The notes beneath the pieces were generated by a model. It was not told where the DNA came from. It did not search any database and saw nothing but the letters and a program-made list of their open reading frames with translations. 51,629 nucleotides of DNA from Bacteroidales bacterium (GTDB lineage Bacteria; Bacteroidota; Bacteroidia; Bacteroidales; UBA932): NCBI GenBank assembly GCA_017454265.1, contig JAFTDJ010000027.1, positions 1 through 51,629 of the forward strand. Direction: 5' to 3'. This document shows, one piece after another, positions 33,220 through 41,279 of the stretch. The position numbers and the translations under genes were made by a program. Within the stretch, counting starts at the first letter, position 1; each line of letters starts with the position of its first letter.

Positions 33220-36200
33220 ATGAAAAAAGTATTATTCATCCTCACTGCAGCGCTCACAGCGTTCGCTCTTGTGACTTCCTGCCAAAGGAAGGAAGATCCT
33301 GAGATGGTTAATGCGATGGCAAAGGTAGCTACCGCCGACGTAGTTGACGCCGCCGCTGCCGCTTATGCCGTTTGGGAAGAAGACAACACTCTTCCCGAGA
33401 CGCTTTCCGTCCCCGGAACCGCCATCACAAAAGCATCTGAACTGAAGCTTACCCAGCCCCAGTATCAGTATGCACTTGCAAAGGCCATCGTGAACATTGC
33501 CGCAGGCAAGACCGATGAGATTCTCGTGCAGCAGGCAAAGGCTGCCCAGCATCCCGAACGCGACAGCTACGACAAGACCGATGTAGCCGTCAAGAACGGC
33601 CCTGCCATCAAGGACAATGTGGGTACCGACGCAAAGGACACCACGGAAGACATCGTTGCTTTTGCAAACCGCTTCTCCGAAAGCATCCTAGCAGACAAGA
33701 CCGTTCCCAACTCTGTACTCATAGTCCGAGACGGCAACGCTATTGCATTCTCTACCAATCGTCTGACTGTCTGTATGCTCCGCACCCTGGCCGAGTACAA
33801 GAAGGCCGGTTCCCTCCCTGCAACGATCACGACCGAGTATCTCTCTGCGGCCGCCACCCTCAAGGGCTTCGCACAGCAGTTCGTGAAGATTCTCGACATC
33901 TGGGAGCAGACCGTTGGTACCGTCAGTGCAGACGGAAGCCACTGTACAGACAACAACTCCGCATGGGAGAACGTACACTTCGTGCCTATTCCCCATTCCG
34001 GCGGTGCATATGTGGACGGCAAGGACCAGTACGACGTTAAGTACCAGCCTTATTTCACCGTGGAAATCGACGGCACCACCTACACCTCCGCACAGACCTG
34101 GGGTATCGCCCTTCGCGGTATCCTTGACCTCATTACCACGGAAGGTTCCGCCAAGAAGCAGGTGAACCGCAACCCGTTCGAGCACACCCTCGGCAACGGT
34201 GCATCCCTCAAGGAGCCCATCCCCGGCGTGATTGCGGAAGACATCTGGGGCCAGTATCCCTGGTATGAGAGCACCAACGACGCACAGCCAATCAACAAAA
34301 CTGAATTCACCCCTTATCTTATCGCCCGTTGCGCCGCATGGTTCCTCACCCGTCAGGAAGCCCTCGGCAAGATCGGCAACTACCAGATTTTCGGCACCGA
34401 TCCCGACAGCGGTTTCGTGGATGAGGGCGTGGACGGCTTCGTGTGCTCCATGCGTATGTGGCTCATTGCCGCCCGCTTCTACAAGTACCTGCTCGACAAC
34501 AACATCACCGAGAACGTGTACGATGCCGTGAAGGACGTCACTTTCTCTACCGACCTGTACGGTGTAGAGATGCCTGATATCGACCTCAAGACCAAGACTG
34601 TCACCGTCGCATCTGACGGTACCGCCGTAAATGCCACCTTCGTTGCCAAGAAAGCATGGACCGCAACTGCATCCGAAAGCTGGATCCATGTAGATCCCGC
34701 TTCCGGTGAAGCCGGCACCAACGTCTCCATTGCGATTTCTGCCGATGCCAATACGGGCGATGCCCGCGAAGGAAAGGTACTGGTGAAAGGCGGAAATGTG
34801 ACCGAAGGTCTTGCCATCACCGTGACCCAGTCCAAGTATGTGGATCCCAGCAGCATTTCCCTCAAGGAATTTGCCCAGGAATTCGTAAAGGGTCTCGAAG
34901 TATGGGAGGCGACCGTAGGTACCGTTGAATCCGAAAACAAGCACCTCATCGAAAAGGGCACCGCATGGGAGAATGTCCACTTCATTCCTGTAGGCAAGAC
35001 CGGCGGCGAATACGACAACCATCCCGGCAACCAGCACGACGACAAGTACACCCCCTGGGTACTTAATGTAGGCGGCAAACAGTTCACATCTGCCCAGGCT
35101 TGGGAAATCGCAACCCGCGGTCTCCTCGACATGGTGCTGACCGACGGCCAGGGCTACATCGCCAAGATGACCAGCCGCAACAAGCCCGGATACACCCACG
35201 GCGACTACAAGTCCTTCTCCGAGCTTATGACCGTGACTCCTTCCGAGTCCGCCAGGTGGAATGCTTATCCCTGGTATGAGGAAGACGGAGTAACCTACAA
35301 CGGACAACCTTTCAACGAGGTTGGCATCGACCTTATCACCAAGGCGACGCTCGGCCATCTTGTCCGCGGCCTCGTGGGTATCCCCGGAGTATTCAACCCT
35401 CTCGGCGCAATCGGCAACTTCCAGGAGTTCGGCACCGACGACAGCGCCCTTATGCTCGATGGCTATCGTGGTCTCATCTCCCCTATGCGTGAGCTCATCC
35501 TCCTCATGCGCGTTTACAAATATTTGCTCGACAACAATATCGACAAGAACGTGTACAGCGCCATCAAGGACGTGAAGTTCGACTACGATATGTATCACCA
35601 GGGAGAGGCTCCTTCTTCCAAGGCTACAATCAAGGACTTCGCAAAGGAGTACGTTAAGATTCTCGACATCTGGGCTGCAACCACCGGCGAGGTCGTGATG
35701 CATCCCGACGCGCCTTCGGAGACCGTGGCGAACGCACATTATGTGCCTTCCACCACTACCATCACCGTGGGTGGCAAGACCTATACCACTGCCGATATGT
35801 TCGAAACCGCACTGCGCAGCTACCTGCTCGTCCGCGGCTACAACGGACTCGACACCGAGAACTACGGAAAGGGCAAGATCGCTGCCCTTGACGGAGGCGC
35901 ACTCTCCATGAGCGCAACCGAGGTTCCCGAAACTCATGGATATGCATGGGGCAGTTACCCGTACAACGAGACCTCCGGCAACGGCGGCCATCTCGTGATG
36001 GGTACCAAAGACGACAACGAGCACTGCAAGGTGAAGGTCGATATCCTCGACAACTGGGCAATGCGTTCCTTGAATTACAGCAAGGGCAATCCTATCACAA
36101 ACCTCTGCGGCTATTCCGGCGGCCAGCTCGACGGCTACTACGGCTGCTTCTGCTCCCAGAGGGCTCTTATCACCTACGCATTCTTCTTCAAGTACATGCT

Positions 36201-38421
36201 CGACAACAACCTTGACAAGGGCACCGATGTGGCTGCTGACCAGATTATCCGTTCCGAGCTCTTCGGAGACGAGGGCGGCGCCGCTCCCACCCTGAAGGAA
36301 TTCGCGCAGGAATTCGTCAAGGGCCTCGATGTCTGGCAGGCAACTGTAGGTACCGTTGAGTCGGAGAGCGCCCACCTCATCGAGAAGGGCACTGCCTGGC
36401 AGAACGTGCACTTCATCCCCATCGTGCCCAACCCCGACTGCGAATACATCAGCCACGGCGGAAATCAGTACGACTCCAAATACACCCCTTGGAAGCTCAA
36501 CGTCGGCGGCACCGAGATCAGCTCTTCCCAGGCATGGGAAATCGCTATCCGCGGCCTCATGAATATGGTAACTGCAGAGGGCGAGGAATTCCTCCCCACT
36601 ATGGACGACCGCAACAAGGCTTACACGCTCAAGGACAACAAAGGACTTGATTCCGTAATGCCTGCAGCTTCCGAGGCCAATAAATGGGGCAAGCACCCCT
36701 GGTACGAGGGAGGCGACGACGAGCGCGTCAAGTTCAACGGCAATGAAATCGAGACCGTGGACGTGAACTTCATGGTCAAGGTAGGTGCCTGGCACGTAGT
36801 ACGTTCTTTCATCAAGACCGGCGGCAACAGCAGCCCTCTTGGAATGGTCGGCAACTTCCAGCAGTTCGGCACCTCTTCCAGCACCCTGAAGCTGGACGGT
36901 TACGACGGCCTCATCGCACCAATGCGTGAACTCCTCGTTCTGATGCGTATCTACAAGTACTTGCTGGACAACAACATCACCAGTAACGTGTATTCTGCAA
37001 TCAAGGACCAGAAGTTCAGCTTCGACCTCTATGGCGCGAGCGGTGCAGGTTCCAAGGGCATCAAGACCGCCGACGAGCTGATTGCATGGCTTGCAGACCC
37101 GAGTACCGACGCCAGCCTCGAGGCCGACATCGACCTCACCGGCAAGACTTTCGCCCCTGACACCCTTACCGCAGCTTTCGACGGCAAGAACCACAAGATT
37201 ACCTATACCCTCAGCTATGAAGGAAGCGAGAAGGTTTCCGACAACGCCCAGATACAGAATCTCGGACTGTTCAAAGTCGTGGAAGGCTCCGTAAAGAACC
37301 TCCGTACCGCAGGCGCAATCAATTTTAACCCTGCGGCCGGTACAGGCACCTACCACGTAGGCGGCATAGCCGGTATGACCGAGAGCGGCGCAGTTATCGA
37401 CAACTGCACCAACGGTGTGGATATCCTCGCAACCACCAAGGTAACGCACCACATCGGCGGTATCGTGGGATTCACCGAAGCCGATACCAAGCTCGACGGC
37501 TGCAAGAATACCGGAAAGGTGGAGATGATTATCCCTGAGCTTGCAGCTGCAAACGCATCCCAGCTCGGCGGCATCGTAGGCCATATCGAGGCGTCTGGTA
37601 CATTCACCAACCTGGTGAATGACGGCCCTGTGACCTATGCAGGACTCGGAACTCCCCGTATCGCGGGTATCTGCGGCTATGTGAACAACCTTACCGACGT
37701 AACGTTCAAGAACTGCACCAACAACGGAAAGCTTCTTGTAAACGAGGGTAAGTACAATGCATCCACCTGGTCTTATGTAGGAGGAATTACCGGATATTAC
37801 GGCACTCCTGCCCATAACTCAAAGGTGCTCTACGATACCTGCGTCAACAACGGCGATATAGAGATCAACGTCACAGAAGAAAAGACCAAGATGCGCGTTG
37901 GCGGCATAGTCTCTCAGGGCGGAAAGAGCGATGGTACCTATGGAGAGGGGGAACTTGTCTGGACCGTCGTGAACTGTACCAACAACGGCAACATCAGCTG
38001 CACCTCCACCACGGCCAACAATCTTATGGGCGGTATCATCGGATTTACCGAGACCACCTGTAAGGTTATCTGCGACGGATGCACCAATAACGGTGCCATT
38101 TCGGTAGCCGGCAAGGGCCGCATCGGCGGAATCCTCGGCCAGGGCTGCAGCATAGCATCCACCTTCACCAACTTTACTGTAGGTGCAAATACCAGCCTGA
38201 CTGTAGGCGCTGACGGAATGACAGGTCTTATAATGGCAAATAAGAACACCAGCAACAGCACCGAGGTCACTACTGCAATGACCGGAAAGGTATTGGGCGG
38301 AACCATCGTCAAGAACGGTGAAACCACCACTATCACCGCAGACAACTTCGCAGCAAACCTCCTTGGCTACACCCAGGGAAGCGAAGGCGGAAGTCTTGCA
38401 GGTGTCACCTTCGGCAACTAA
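33220..38421 (+). CDS. Giant repeat lipoprotein: PMBR-like modules, BACON-like and GLUG-type regions
   Basis: The 1,733-residue lipoprotein has lipobox VTSC (Cys21). Residues about 36-103 and 145-215 resemble pseudomurein-binding repeats (EEDNTLPETLSV, then LTQPQYQYALAKAIVNI; later KKAGSLPATIT). Four modules of about 215-260 residues follow at about 213-452, 547-792, 803-1016 and 1023-1274. Each opens FA(Q/K)-(E/Q)-(F/Y)VK-LD-W, has a [Y/H]PWYE-type motif (weakest in module 3) and ends YK(Y)(L/M)LDNN. A BACON-like beta domain (WTATASESWIHVDPASGEAG) sits between modules 1 and 2. From about 1285 a GLUG-like series of GGI(V/A)GF repeats probably forms a surface beta structure. No catalytic motif was recognised, so it is probably a surface cell-wall binder. 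Confidence 0.72.
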   Translation: MKKVLFILTAALTAFALVTSCQRKEDPEMVNAMAKVATADVVDAAAAAYAVWEEDNTLPETLSVPGTAITKASELKLTQPQYQYALAKAIVNIAAGKTDEILVQQAKAAQHPERDSYDKTDVAVKNGPAIKDNVGTDAKDTTEDIVAFANRFSESILADKTVPNSVLIVRDGNAIAFSTNRLTVCMLRTLAEYKKAGSLPATITTEYLSAAATLKGFAQQFVKILDIWEQTVGTVSADGSHCTDNNSAWENVHFVPIPHSGGAYVDGKDQYDVKYQPYFTVEIDGTTYTSAQTWGIALRGILDLITTEGSAKKQVNRNPFEHTLGNGASLKEPIPGVIAEDIWGQYPWYESTNDAQPINKTEFTPYLIARCAAWFLTRQEALGKIGNYQIFGTDPDSGFVDEGVDGFVCSMRMWLIAARFYKYLLDNNITENVYDAVKDVTFSTDLYGVEMPDIDLKTKTVTVASDGTAVNATFVAKKAWTATASESWIHVDPASGEAGTNVSIAISADANTGDAREGKVLVKGGNVTEGLAITVTQSKYVDPSSISLKEFAQEFVKGLEVWEATVGTVESENKHLIEKGTAWENVHFIPVGKTGGEYDNHPGNQHDDKYTPWVLNVGGKQFTSAQAWEIATRGLLDMVLTDGQGYIAKMTSRNKPGYTHGDYKSFSELMTVTPSESARWNAYPWYEEDGVTYNGQPFNEVGIDLITKATLGHLVRGLVGIPGVFNPLGAIGNFQEFGTDDSALMLDGYRGLISPMRELILLMRVYKYLLDNNIDKNVYSAIKDVKFDYDMYHQGEAPSSKATIKDFAKEYVKILDIWAATTGEVVMHPDAPSETVANAHYVPSTTTITVGGKTYTTADMFETALRSYLLVRGYNGLDTENYGKGKIAALDGGALSMSATEVPETHGYAWGSYPYNETSGNGGHLVMGTKDDNEHCKVKVDILDNWAMRSLNYSKGNPITNLCGYSGGQLDGYYGCFCSQRALITYAFFFKYMLDNNLDKGTDVAADQIIRSELFGDEGGAAPTLKEFAQEFVKGLDVWQATVGTVESESAHLIEKGTAWQNVHFIPIVPNPDCEYISHGGNQYDSKYTPWKLNVGGTEISSSQAWEIAIRGLMNMVTAEGEEFLPTMDDRNKAYTLKDNKGLDSVMPAASEANKWGKHPWYEGGDDERVKFNGNEIETVDVNFMVKVGAWHVVRSFIKTGGNSSPLGMVGNFQQFGTSSSTLKLDGYDGLIAPMRELLVLMRIYKYLLDNNITSNVYSAIKDQKFSFDLYGASGAGSKGIKTADELIAWLADPSTDASLEADIDLTGKTFAPDTLTAAFDGKNHKITYTLSYEGSEKVSDNAQIQNLGLFKVVEGSVKNLRTAGAINFNPAAGTGTYHVGGIAGMTESGAVIDNCTNGVDILATTKVTHHIGGIVGFTEADTKLDGCKNTGKVEMIIPELAAANASQLGGIVGHIEASGTFTNLVNDGPVTYAGLGTPRIAGICGYVNNLTDVTFKNCTNNGKLLVNEGKYNASTWSYVGGITGYYGTPAHNSKVLYDTCVNNGDIEINVTEEKTKMRVGGIVSQGGKSDGTYGEGELVWTVVNCTNNGNISCTSTTANNLMGGIIGFTETTCKVICDGCTNNGAISVAGKGRIGGILGQGCSIASTFTNFTVGANTSLTVGADGMTGLIMANKNTSNSTEVTTAMTGKVLGGTIVKNGETTTITADNFAANLLGYTQGSEGGSLAGVTFGN
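33859..37045 (+). repeat. Four diverged internal modules of the giant lipoprotein gene
   Basis: Approximate module spans are 33859-34579, 34858-35600, 35629-36270 and 36286-37045. Modules 2 and 4 are most alike: both contain FAQEFVKGL and then VGTVES, HLIEKGTAW and VHFIP in the same order. Module 3 is most divergent and has an insertion rich in Asn/Gly. DNA identity is moderate, so the duplications are old rather than recent. Confidence 0.75.
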
Positions 38422-38435
38422 TCCGTACTTTTTGG

Positions 38436-38461
38436 CATCGGGGGCCTGACCGCCCCCGGTG
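38436..38461 (+). terminator. Strong hairpin between giant lipoprotein and transglutaminase genes
   Basis: A 10-bp GC-rich stem (38436-38445 with 38452-38461, one G.U pair) encloses a 6-nt loop. No T-run follows. It fills the largest gap (63 bp) in the operon and could reduce downstream expression or protect the upstream mRNA end. Confidence 0.6.
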
Positions 38462-38484
38462 CTCCTATTCATATTCTGAAAATT

Positions 38485-39546
38485 ATGAAAAAGATACTTT
38501 TCACCCTGCTTGCGGGCAGTTTCCTTATGCTGGCCTGCGGCAACAACAAACCCGTGGAACCAGACGAGCCGGACACCCCGGTTTTCAGCCTGGACAGCTA
38601 TAACGGACATTTTGCCCAGGCTGTTTCCGATGCTTACGACAGCTTTGAAAAGGACGGCTCCCTTCCTGTAACCGTAAACGTGGAAGGCATAAAGTACACC
38701 AAAGCCCAGTACATCCTTGCTTCCTGCATGCTGCTGGAAGCAATACAAAGCAACCCTGATGGCTGGCAGGATGGAGAGATTGACGTATTCAGCGCCGCGT
38801 CCGGTGATGAGTACCGTTGGAACACCTACGACCCCGACACCATCGACCTGCAGCACATCAGCTATATGGCCGGCAGGATACTGGCATACGCCAAGGACAA
38901 AGGCAGCCTGCCTAATTATGTAACCTTCCCCTCAGACGACACGTCTTCCAAGGGATATATGCCCAAGCTTACCATGGTGGTGACAGAGCACGACAATCTC
39001 ATGAACCTGCGCGCCTGCATGGTGGTTCTGGCCAGGACCATCAACTATTTTGTAAAGAGCGGGGGCAATCTTCCCGCAGAGGTGTCTTCCTGGCCTTCCT
39101 CTTATCTTGCAGACGCACGTAACTGCCCGTCCGGAGATCCCGTTGTGAAAGCTGCTGCAGATGCGGCGCTGAGCAAGCTCTCCGCCGGCGCTACCGAGCG
39201 CCAGAAGGCCGAGGCCATCTTCACCTACGCCCGCGACGAGTGGGAGTGGGAGAACTATATGAACACCCGCAAGGGTGCGGTGAGGACCATCAACGAGAAG
39301 GGCGGCAACTGCTGCGACCTCACCCACGCCACCCTCGCCATGTGCCACTATGCCGGCATTCCGGCCCGCTACCTGCACGGCCAGTGCTATTTCAGCTCCG
39401 GCGTCATCGGACACGTGATACCGGAAATCTATGTTGACGGCAAATGGTGGATTTGCGACCCTTCCAACAACAGCGCCACCTTCGGTACTCCCACCTGGAA
39501 GGGTATGGAGACTTTCAACGGACGTTATTACGAACTTGAATTCTAG
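38485..39546 (+). CDS. PMBR-like / transglutaminase-type lipoprotein (pseudomurein endoisopeptidase-like)
   Basis: The 353-residue lipoprotein has lipobox MLAC (Cys18). Residues about 30-95 and 118-205 resemble pseudomurein-binding repeats (KDGSLPVTVNVEG, KDKGSLPNYVTF, KSGGNLPAEV). The C-terminal domain is a transglutaminase-like cysteine peptidase: GGNCCDLTHATLAM (Cys276), AGIPARYLHGQCYFSSG, GHV (His310) and ICDPSNN (Asp325) give a Cys-His-Asp triad. The GNCxDLxH...IPARYxHGxCxFSSG pattern is, from memory, close to methanogen proteins and phage pseudomurein endoisopeptidases PeiW/PeiP. A role in cutting wall peptide crosslinks is inferred. It follows the giant lipoprotein and precedes a GHL protein by 3 bp. 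Confidence 0.8.
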   Translation: MKKILFTLLAGSFLMLACGNNKPVEPDEPDTPVFSLDSYNGHFAQAVSDAYDSFEKDGSLPVTVNVEGIKYTKAQYILASCMLLEAIQSNPDGWQDGEIDVFSAASGDEYRWNTYDPDTIDLQHISYMAGRILAYAKDKGSLPNYVTFPSDDTSSKGYMPKLTMVVTEHDNLMNLRACMVVLARTINYFVKSGGNLPAEVSSWPSSYLADARNCPSGDPVVKAAADAALSKLSAGATERQKAEAIFTYARDEWEWENYMNTRKGAVRTINEKGGNCCDLTHATLAMCHYAGIPARYLHGQCYFSSGVIGHVIPEIYVDGKWWICDPSNNSATFGTPTWKGMETFNGRYYELEF

Positions 39547-39549
39547 TAT

Positions 39550-40431
39550 ATGAGGCGAATCTTCACAATTCTGGCTCTCGCGCTCTCCCTTGCTGGCTGC
39601 AGGCAGGCCGCCGAGCCATGTGCCAACGGCATATGGCTATGGTCCAAATATATGAACGACGCAGACCTGGACGAATTTGCCGCCAAGGACATACGCAACG
39701 TCATACTTCACGAGGTGTCTTTCGAGCGCCACGGAACAGACTCCACCCTGGCCTTCATAACAGAGGCGCAGAAGCGCGGCATCAAGGTGCATATCTGGTT
39801 CCAGTGTTTCTACAAAGACGGCAAGTGGATCAATCCGGTAGATGATTCCCTTAACCGGTATAAGCAGGAATACTTCGACGAGGTCATCGAACGTGCGGTC
39901 AAGTACGTAGGTTACGGTGTGGACGGTATCCACTTGGACTACATACGCTTCGGAGGAACGGCATACAAGCACAATCCCTCGGAAGAAATCACTGCCACCG
40001 GCTGCGTTACCGAGTTCTGCCGCCAGATTAATGCGGCCACAAAGGCCGCCAATCCAGGCATCATCCTTTCCGCGGCCCTTATGCCCGAGCCCGACAGCGA
40101 GTATTATTATGGACAGGACCCTGCCCAGATGGGGCAGTACCTGGACATCCTGATGCCGATGATCTACTTTCACTGCGATTCTTACCGCAAGGGCGGCGCC
40201 CCGTGGGCCCGTGAGGTGGCAGACCATTTTGCCGCCAAGGGAGCTCCTGCAAAAGTGTGGGCCGGCCTCACCACTTACGAAGACACGGATACCGAGAAGG
40301 TCGTTCCCATGAGCGCCGAACGCATTCTGGACGACTGCCGCATGATGCTGGACAGCACGATGGCAGAAGGCGTGGTGCTTTTCCGCTACGGCCTCGGCGA
40401 TATTCCCGACCTTAATGCATTAAAGAGATGA
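39550..40431 (+). CDS. GHL-type putative glycoside hydrolase lipoprotein, short paralog
   Basis: The 293-residue lipoprotein has lipobox LAGC (Cys17). It consists of the TIM-barrel hydrolase-like domain only and aligns with the C-terminal part of the protein at 31856-33184. Shared blocks are VHIWFQCFYKDGKW, GIHLDYIRFGGTAYKHNPS near residue 127, SAALMPEPDSEYYYGQDPAQM and VLFRYGLGDIPDLN. The conserved Asp in LDYIRF and the Glu in MPEPDSE are candidate acids. The two paralogs flank the repeat lipoprotein and transglutaminase genes. The ATGA overlap couples it to the kinase gene. Confidence 0.8.
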   Translation: MRRIFTILALALSLAGCRQAAEPCANGIWLWSKYMNDADLDEFAAKDIRNVILHEVSFERHGTDSTLAFITEAQKRGIKVHIWFQCFYKDGKWINPVDDSLNRYKQEYFDEVIERAVKYVGYGVDGIHLDYIRFGGTAYKHNPSEEITATGCVTEFCRQINAATKAANPGIILSAALMPEPDSEYYYGQDPAQMGQYLDILMPMIYFHCDSYRKGGAPWAREVADHFAAKGAPAKVWAGLTTYEDTDTEKVVPMSAERILDDCRMMLDSTMAEGVVLFRYGLGDIPDLNALKR

Positions 40432-41279
40432 TACTGATAGCAGACAGCGGCGCCACCAAAACCGAATGGGCCTGCGTATCCCGCGACGGTGCCACGCGGA
40501 TAAGTTTTTTCAGCCAGGGCTACAATCCCAATTATATCACCGGCACCCAGATAGTCTCCGACATAAGGGCCAATATGCCGCCGGCGCTGGATCCTGCACT
40601 CGTGAATGAAATCTATTTCTACGGAGCCGGGGTCACCGAGCTGCAGTATCCTTTCATGGAGAAGACCTTGCGCGAGGTGTTTACCAAGGCGGGCAAAGTT
40701 TTCATCGCCATGGACACACTGGCTTCCTGCAGGGCCCTCCTGCAGACGGAGCCCGGCTTTGCGGCCATCCTCGGAACCGGAGCGAACAGCTGCCTGTACG
40801 ACGGCCGCAACGAAGGCCTTAACGTGGATTCCTGCGGCTTTATCCTTGGCGACGAGGGCTCCGGAGGCAACCTCGGCAAGCGTATGATTACCGACTACAT
40901 ACGGCGCAATATGCCTCAGAAAGTGTATGAGCTTGTGGGCCATGAGCTTGGCCGCAACAACGATGAACTGCTGGATGTAATATACACTAAACCCTTCCCC
41001 AACCGCTTCTGCGCCCAGTATGCAAAGTTCATTGGCGAGCATCTTGACTTCGATCCGTACTTCCCGGAACTGGTTACGGACGCTTTTCGTCAGTTCTTTA
41101 AGTTGATAGTGACACATTATCCTGATTATCAGAAATATACCTTCAATGCTGTGGGCTCGGTGGCATATTATTTCAAGCCTCTGCTGCAGCCGGTAGTGGA
41201 GGAGTTCGGCATGAAGATGGGAGTCGTCCTCAAGGCTCCCATGGAGGGACTCGTAAAATATCATCTGGAAAATGAGTAA
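40428..41279 (+). CDS. BadF/BadG-type N-acetylhexosamine kinase, MurK-like
   Basis: The 283-residue actin-fold (ASKHA) kinase has the phosphate-1 motif ADSGATKTEWA at residues 5-15. GAGVTELQYPFM, AILGTGANSCLYDG and CGFILGDEGSGGNLGKRM then complete the ATP site. Proteins of this BcrAD/BadF group phosphorylate GlcNAc or MurNAc; in Tannerella forsythia MurK acts with MurQ and the transporter MurT. With murQ in the same operon and the sugar transporter overlapping by 8 bp, MurNAc and/or GlcNAc 6-phosphorylation in the cytoplasm is the likely job. Specificity cannot be read from sequence. Confidence 0.85.
   Translation: MILIADSGATKTEWACVSRDGATRISFFSQGYNPNYITGTQIVSDIRANMPPALDPALVNEIYFYGAGVTELQYPFMEKTLREVFTKAGKVFIAMDTLASCRALLQTEPGFAAILGTGANSCLYDGRNEGLNVDSCGFILGDEGSGGNLGKRMITDYIRRNMPQKVYELVGHELGRNNDELLDVIYTKPFPNRFCAQYAKFIGEHLDFDPYFPELVTDAFRQFFKLIVTHYPDYQKYTFNAVGSVAYYFKPLLQPVVEEFGMKMGVVLKAPMEGLVKYHLENE

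Noticed and set aside
33688-37815. A 1,375-codon open frame on the minus strand opposite the giant lipoprotein
   Set aside because: It mirrors the repeats of the sense gene, has no recognisable domain or promoter, and the sense frame has a lipobox and family features. Long antisense frames are expected at this GC content and codon bias.
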